Assembly (NCBI GenBank): GCA_014360745.1
Contig: JACIWY010000107.1
Location: forward strand, 3,783-9,798
Direction: 5' to 3'
Length of the DNA stretch: 6,016 nucleotides
From: Chloroflexota bacterium
GTDB taxonomy: Bacteria > Chloroflexota > Anaerolineae > UBA1429
Under the pieces are notes generated by a model. That model ran no database searches, was not told the origin of the DNA, and saw nothing but the letters and a program-made list of their open reading frames with translations. Position numbers and translations under genes: made by a program. Below are positions 5,676 through 6,016 of the stretch, one piece after another. Within the stretch, counting starts at the first letter, position 1, and each line of letters starts with the position of its first letter.

Positions 5676-6016
5676 GCGATTCGCGAGGCATGTTCTACAT
5701 TTTGCACGGCGACCAAGAGTTCTTGCGCGCCGAGGAGGTCTCGCGGCTCAAGGGCCAGATCGCCCAAGACGGCCTGGGTGACCTGAATATCATCACGCTG
5801 GATGGGCGCACGGCCACTATCGAAGAGATCCTCCGCGCCTGCAGCACGGCACCCTTTCTCACCAACCGCCGCCTGATCATCGTCGAAAACTTGTTACAGC
5901 GCTTCGAGGCACGCCAGCGCACTACCGATATGCCGGATGAAGAGGGCTCCTCTGAAGAGGGGCCCGCCGACGTTGCCCAGTTGATAGCCTATTTGCCCCA
6001 CCTCCCACCCTTTGCC
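5672..6016 (+). CDS. holA: DNA polymerase III subunit delta HolA, N-terminal part (cut by window edge)
   Basis: Delta opens the beta sliding clamp within the clamp-loader complex and so lets the replicative polymerase load onto DNA. Only the first 115 codons are in the window, and no stop is reached; full delta is about 330-350 residues. The N-terminus is typical: FYILHGDQEFLRAEE at 8-22, the beta strand NIITLDG around 39-45, and TAPFLTNRRLIIVEN at 59-73, followed by AYLPHLPP near the cut end. Residues 84-100 (between the VEN motif and the next helix) are an acidic, Gly/Ser-rich linker that the family varies freely. The GTG start at 5672 has a perfect AGGAGG and a 4-nt overlap with the upstream stop; ATG 5690 would also leave the conserved core intact. 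Co-transcription with a DUF6391-like gene and an SGNH hydrolase gene is by position only. Confidence 0.87.
   Translation, partial: MSDSRGMFYILHGDQEFLRAEEVSRLKGQIAQDGLGDLNIITLDGRTATIEEILRACSTAPFLTNRRLIIVENLLQRFEARQRTTDMPDEEGSSEEGPADVAQLIAYLPHLPPFA
5944..5965 (+). other. Strong hairpin inside the holA coding sequence
   Basis: GGGCTCCTC (5944-5952) pairs with GAGGGGCCC (5957-5965) around a TGAA tetraloop. All nine pairs form, one of them as G-T. It coincides with the acidic linker codons of HolA (EGSSEEG), where GAAGAGGG occurs twice, at 5939-5946 and 5955-5962. There is no T run after it, so it is not a typical intrinsic terminator. It may slow translation or be a by-product of repeated Glu-Glu-Gly codons. 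Confidence 0.55.

Noticed and set aside
5690..5692. ATG as the holA start
   Set aside because: Its only ribosome-site match is one base away, whereas GTG 5672 has AGGAGG at 4 nt and overlaps the preceding stop.
1..6016. CRISPR array, insertion sequence, tRNA/rRNA or phage genes
   Set aside because: I saw no spaced direct repeats, terminal inverted repeats, transposase or integrase motifs, or cloverleaf structures on reading both strands.

Overview
The window is a compact, GC-rich bacterial chromosome segment (about 60% GC by eye) with seven complete protein genes and one that runs off the right edge, all on the + strand. There is also one candidate small gene on the - strand. Nothing marks a mobile element, CRISPR array, tRNA or rRNA. 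The short Gram-positive-type serine acetyltransferase, the HscA-independent style of IscU, the NPCxxCN form of MnmA and the DUF6391-like protein beside holA would fit Chloroflexota (Anaerolineae-like) or a related non-proteobacterial lineage. This taxonomic guess is inference and was not tested.

Region 1 (1-4034) is a sulfur-trafficking operon: Rrf2/IscR-type regulator, cysE, iscS, iscU, mnmA. It forms one metabolic line. CysE makes O-acetylserine for cysteine synthesis. IscS takes sulfur from cysteine. IscU assembles Fe-S clusters from that sulfur, and MnmA uses IscS-derived sulfur to thiolate U34 of tRNAs. The Rrf2 protein keeps three cysteines of the IscR type, so it probably senses Fe-S status and controls the operon. 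An imperfect inverted repeat lies just before its start codon. The genes are tightly packed: the regulator and cysE overlap by 20 nt, and the gaps after that are 52, 60 and 17 nt.

Region 2 (4035-4341) is the only sizeable gap, 307 nt. On the - strand it holds a candidate 48-codon gene convergent with mnmA, preceded by a near-perfect Shine-Dalgarno sequence. At its right end is an extended -10 promoter placed so that transcription would begin at or next to the ATG of the next gene.

Region 3 (4342-6016) is a second + strand transcription unit with overlapping ends: a cytoplasmic SGNH/GDSL hydrolase, a DUF6391-like protein with two likely membrane segments and an HxxEH motif, and the N-terminal 115 codons of holA (DNA polymerase III delta subunit), which is cut by the window edge.

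Most of the window is ordinary housekeeping. The parts most worth a second look are the - strand small ORF, the HxxEH/HPxCG residue set in the DUF6391-like protein, the leaderless promoter, and the regulatory logic that places cysE inside an isc-mnmA operon.
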